Assembly: GCA_944381085.1 (NCBI GenBank)
Contig: CALWJX010000092.1
Location: 1 to 52,439 of the forward strand
Direction of reading: 5' to 3'
DNA: 52,439 nt
From: an uncultured Clostridia bacterium
GTDB lineage: Bacteria > Bacillota > Clostridia > Oscillospirales > CAG-272
The notes under the pieces were generated by a model. That model did not search any database, was not told the origin of the DNA, and saw nothing but the letters and a program-made list of their open reading frames with translations. A program made the position numbers and the translations under genes. Below, piece after piece: positions 50,923 through 52,439 of the stretch. Each line of letters opens with the position of its first letter. Position 1 is the first letter of the stretch.

Positions 50923-51951
50923 ATGTCTGTTGAAAACGACAGAAAAAGAGTAATAAAATTAAGAGAAGATCTATCAAAACTGAAGATTGAATATTCCAAA
51001 GAGGAAGCAAAGATAGCTCCGTTACAAAAGAAAATTATTGCAGCTAAATCCGCGATAAGTCGAACAAAGAATAACGCAACTATAAAATCCAAGTTGAATG
51101 AGATTGAGCGTAGCAACAAGCAGATAGCGGATATCAGCAAAAAATGCGGTGATCTTCAAAAGAAGATAGGCACTAAGGAAAAGGAATTGGCCGCAGCGGA
51201 AAAGAAGCTCAGCGAAGCGGAAGTTAAAGAAGCGAAGCGTGTAGAAAGAGAAACAACTCGCAGATTTAATTCTGTAGATGAAACATTGAATCTTCACGCT
51301 TCTGTTCAAGAGTCTCTATATGATGAAATTCAAGAGCTGAAAAAAATACCAGAAGAAATAACAATATTGTTCTTGGCATCCAATCCAGTAGAAGGTTGTT
51401 TTTTGAAATTGGATGAAGAAGCGAGAAGCATACAAGAGAAGATACGATTGTCTGAGTATAGGGATACTGTAAGATTTGAGACCAGATGGGCGGTTCGTGC
51501 AGGCGACATTATGCAAGCGATTAATGAGACGAACCCAACCATAATCCACTTTAGTGGTCATGGTTGTGAGGACGGAGAGCTTGTCCTACAAAATCCGGAT
51601 GGCACTCCTAAATTGGTTTCACCCCAAGCGATATCTCAGGCAATATCTACTGTTTCGGATACCGTCAAATTGGTATTCTTCAATGCGTGCTATTCATCCG
51701 TTCAGGCGGCAAGAATAGCTGAGAACATTGACACTGCGATTGGAATGAACGCCCCGATTGGAGATGAGGCGGCACGTGTATTTGCAGCACGCTTTTATTC
51801 CTCGGTAGGATTTGGTTTATCAGTAGCACAATCTTTCAAACAAGCAAAGGCAGAATTGTTGCTGGAAGGAATTCCTGAGGATACAACTCCCGAACTGTTT
51901 GAGCGAGAAGGTGTTAGTGCTGATGCACTCTATTTGGTGGCAAAGAATTGA
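50923..51951 (+). CDS. Coiled-coil CHAT (caspase-like) protease
   Basis: This is a 342-residue protein with ATG behind AGAAAGGACTGATATA. Residues 1-115 form a long charged coiled coil. The C-terminal CHAT/caspase-like domain has the catalytic His in IIHFSGHGCEDGEL (near 212) and Cys in LVFFNACYSS (near 257). The dyad is intact. CHAT proteases in bacteria act in caspase-like immunity, usually triggered by a partner. Here the only partners are the two small proteins upstream, and the coiled coil may itself oligomerise as the sensor. Confidence 0.85.
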   Translation: MSVENDRKRVIKLREDLSKLKIEYSKEEAKIAPLQKKIIAAKSAISRTKNNATIKSKLNEIERSNKQIADISKKCGDLQKKIGTKEKELAAAEKKLSEAEVKEAKRVERETTRRFNSVDETLNLHASVQESLYDEIQELKKIPEEITILFLASNPVEGCFLKLDEEARSIQEKIRLSEYRDTVRFETRWAVRAGDIMQAINETNPTIIHFSGHGCEDGELVLQNPDGTPKLVSPQAISQAISTVSDTVKLVFFNACYSSVQAARIAENIDTAIGMNAPIGDEAARVFAARFYSSVGFGLSVAQSFKQAKAELLLEGIPEDTTPELFEREGVSADALYLVAKN

Positions 51952-51969
51952 TACGCAGTAAGCAAAGAA

Positions 51970-52002
51970 AAGGCGGTAATCGCAGCTCGCGGTTACCGCC
52001 TT
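51970..52002. terminator. Hairpin terminator after the CHAT gene
   Basis: A perfect 10-bp stem AAGGCGGTAA/TTACCGCCTT. The left arm is part of a CAAAGAAAAGGC motif (51955-51974). The T run lies on the minus-strand side. Confidence 0.65.
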
Positions 52003-52171
52003 AAGTATCTCGAAAAACACCCGAAATCAAACATAAAATCAGCATGTATGGTCTAACATGTCGTCGTTGCATAAAAACAGGAACATTCTACCCGATAAAC
52101 AGGGAAGACTGTTCCTGTAATCATTATCGCGAAAACACGCGATTTCGCGAGAATTTGCGAGAAAATAAAAG
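52003..52171. other. Non-coding right end of element 2
   Basis: Contains a TGGTC/TCGTC pair (52049-52053, 52061-52065) and a 9-bp hairpin ACAGGAACA/TGTTCCTGT (52077-52118) with the same ACCC...AACAGGGAAGA loop as the right end of element 1. A-rich DNA matching 32875-32925 follows. No gene seen. Confidence 0.7.
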
Positions 52172-52203
52172 AAAATCGGAGGTTCGGTTGAACCTCCGAT
52201 TTT
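52172..52203 (+). terminator. Terminator abutting the tRNA-Pro att core
   Basis: A 14-bp stem AAAATCGGAGGTTC/GAACCTCCGATTTT with a 4-base loop. It protects the element from readthrough or, on the minus strand, terminates the tRNA transcript. Confidence 0.85.
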
Positions 52204-52249
52204 GGTCTGAGTGACAAGACTTGAACTTGCGGCCTCTACCACCCCAAGG
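52203..52249. repeat. att core copy 3 (inside tRNA-Pro)
   Basis: 47 bp identical to 88-134 and 32955-33001. It reconstitutes the 3' part of the tRNA gene, so integration leaves the tRNA functional. Confidence 0.93.
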
Positions 52250-52278
52250 TAGCGCGCTACCAACTGCGCCACACCCAG
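52203..52278 (-). tRNA. tRNA-Pro(GGG)
   Basis: A 76-base gene with the CCA encoded. Acceptor CTGGGTG pairs with CACTCAG, D arm GCGC...GCGC, anticodon stem CTACC/GGTAG with loop TTGGGGT giving anticodon GGG, and T arm GCAAG/CTTGT around TTCAAGT. It is the integration site for both elements. Confidence 0.95.
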
Positions 52279-52305
52279 TTATATAATTATTTCAACGACT
52301 TGTTT

Positions 52306-52334
52306 ATTATATCACACAAAAAAAAGTTTGTCAA
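52306..52334 (-). promoter_or_regulatory. tRNA-Pro promoter
   Basis: On the minus strand TTGACA (52334-52329), 17 bases, TATAAT (52311-52306), 28 bases before the tRNA 5' end. The remaining bases to 52439 hold nothing I can identify. Confidence 0.85.
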
Positions 52335-52439
52335 TAGAAAAAATAAATATTTTTTAAAAAGGAATCTGTGTTGTAAATAGATATGACCCAAAAAGTCTGA
52401 AAATAATAAAGATATGGTTATATACGCGTCAGGAAGTCT

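Overview
The window looks like a low-to-mid GC Firmicutes chromosome, most likely an uncultured gut Clostridia member. The signs are near-universal strong AGGAGG ribosome binding sites, TTGACA-17-TATAAT promoters, frequent TTG/GTG starts, T-tailed terminators, and families typical of that group (MobP-type relaxase, Wadjet, small deformylase, TipAS). No ribosomal or core metabolic genes are present. The only conserved chromosomal gene is tRNA-Pro(GGG) at the right edge (52203-52278, minus strand).

The whole window is two tandem mobile islands integrated at the 3' end of that tRNA gene. An identical 47-bp piece of the tRNA 3' end occurs at 88-134, 32955-33001 and 52203-52249. Element 1 (about 88-32955) and element 2 (about 32955-52203) share left ends (arm-type TGGTC pairs, a terminator hairpin, a duplicated ~55-bp unit, then a small xre regulator) and right ends (TGGTC pair, a hairpin with a conserved loop, a terminator touching the att core). 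Left of the first att copy lie the last ~72 bases of a group II intron.

Element 1: xre; a five-gene modification/defence operon (MORC-like GHKL ATPase, Z1 ATPase, PD-(D/E)XK protein, AIPR protein, cytosine-5 methyltransferase); a nuclease-DUF2075 helicase; NUDIX; a defence-type reverse transcriptase; TipAS; a broken rhodanese lipoprotein; CDP-alcohol phosphatidyltransferase; three GNATs (one frameshifted); deformylase; a Hachiman/AbpAB-like nuclease-helicase pair; small element genes; an HTH/helical-repeat protein; a LexA-like repressor; a nuclease-like gene; excisionase; RHH protein and MobP relaxase; two overlapping tyrosine recombinases; and on the minus strand an HNH gene, an xre gene and a HEPN protein. 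It looks like an integrative mobilizable element with its recombination genes intact.

Element 2: xre; a second nuclease-DUF2075 helicase; Wadjet jetABCD; then the same NUDIX-TipAS-rhodanese backbone; a truncated deformylase; an AAA/DUF4143 ATPase (minus strand) behind four 12-bp repeats spaced exactly 33 bp; an HTH/repeat/pseudo-APH fusion with a DEDDh exonuclease; a chimeric ORF left by deletion of the mobilization and integration genes; a Fic protein; a possible small RNA; and a three-gene CHAT protease cassette (small Cys/His protein, DUF2188, coiled-coil CHAT). Element 2 appears to have lost its own recombinases and probably depends on element 1 or another helper.

The pattern is an island family with a fixed frame (xre at the left; NUDIX, TipAS, rhodanese, deformylase; HTH-repeat gene; recombination genes) into which different anti-phage cassettes are slotted. 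The least described parts are the HTH/repeat/pseudo-APH plus exonuclease operon, the DUF2188-CHAT cassette, the XRE-HEPN pair and the candidate small RNA.
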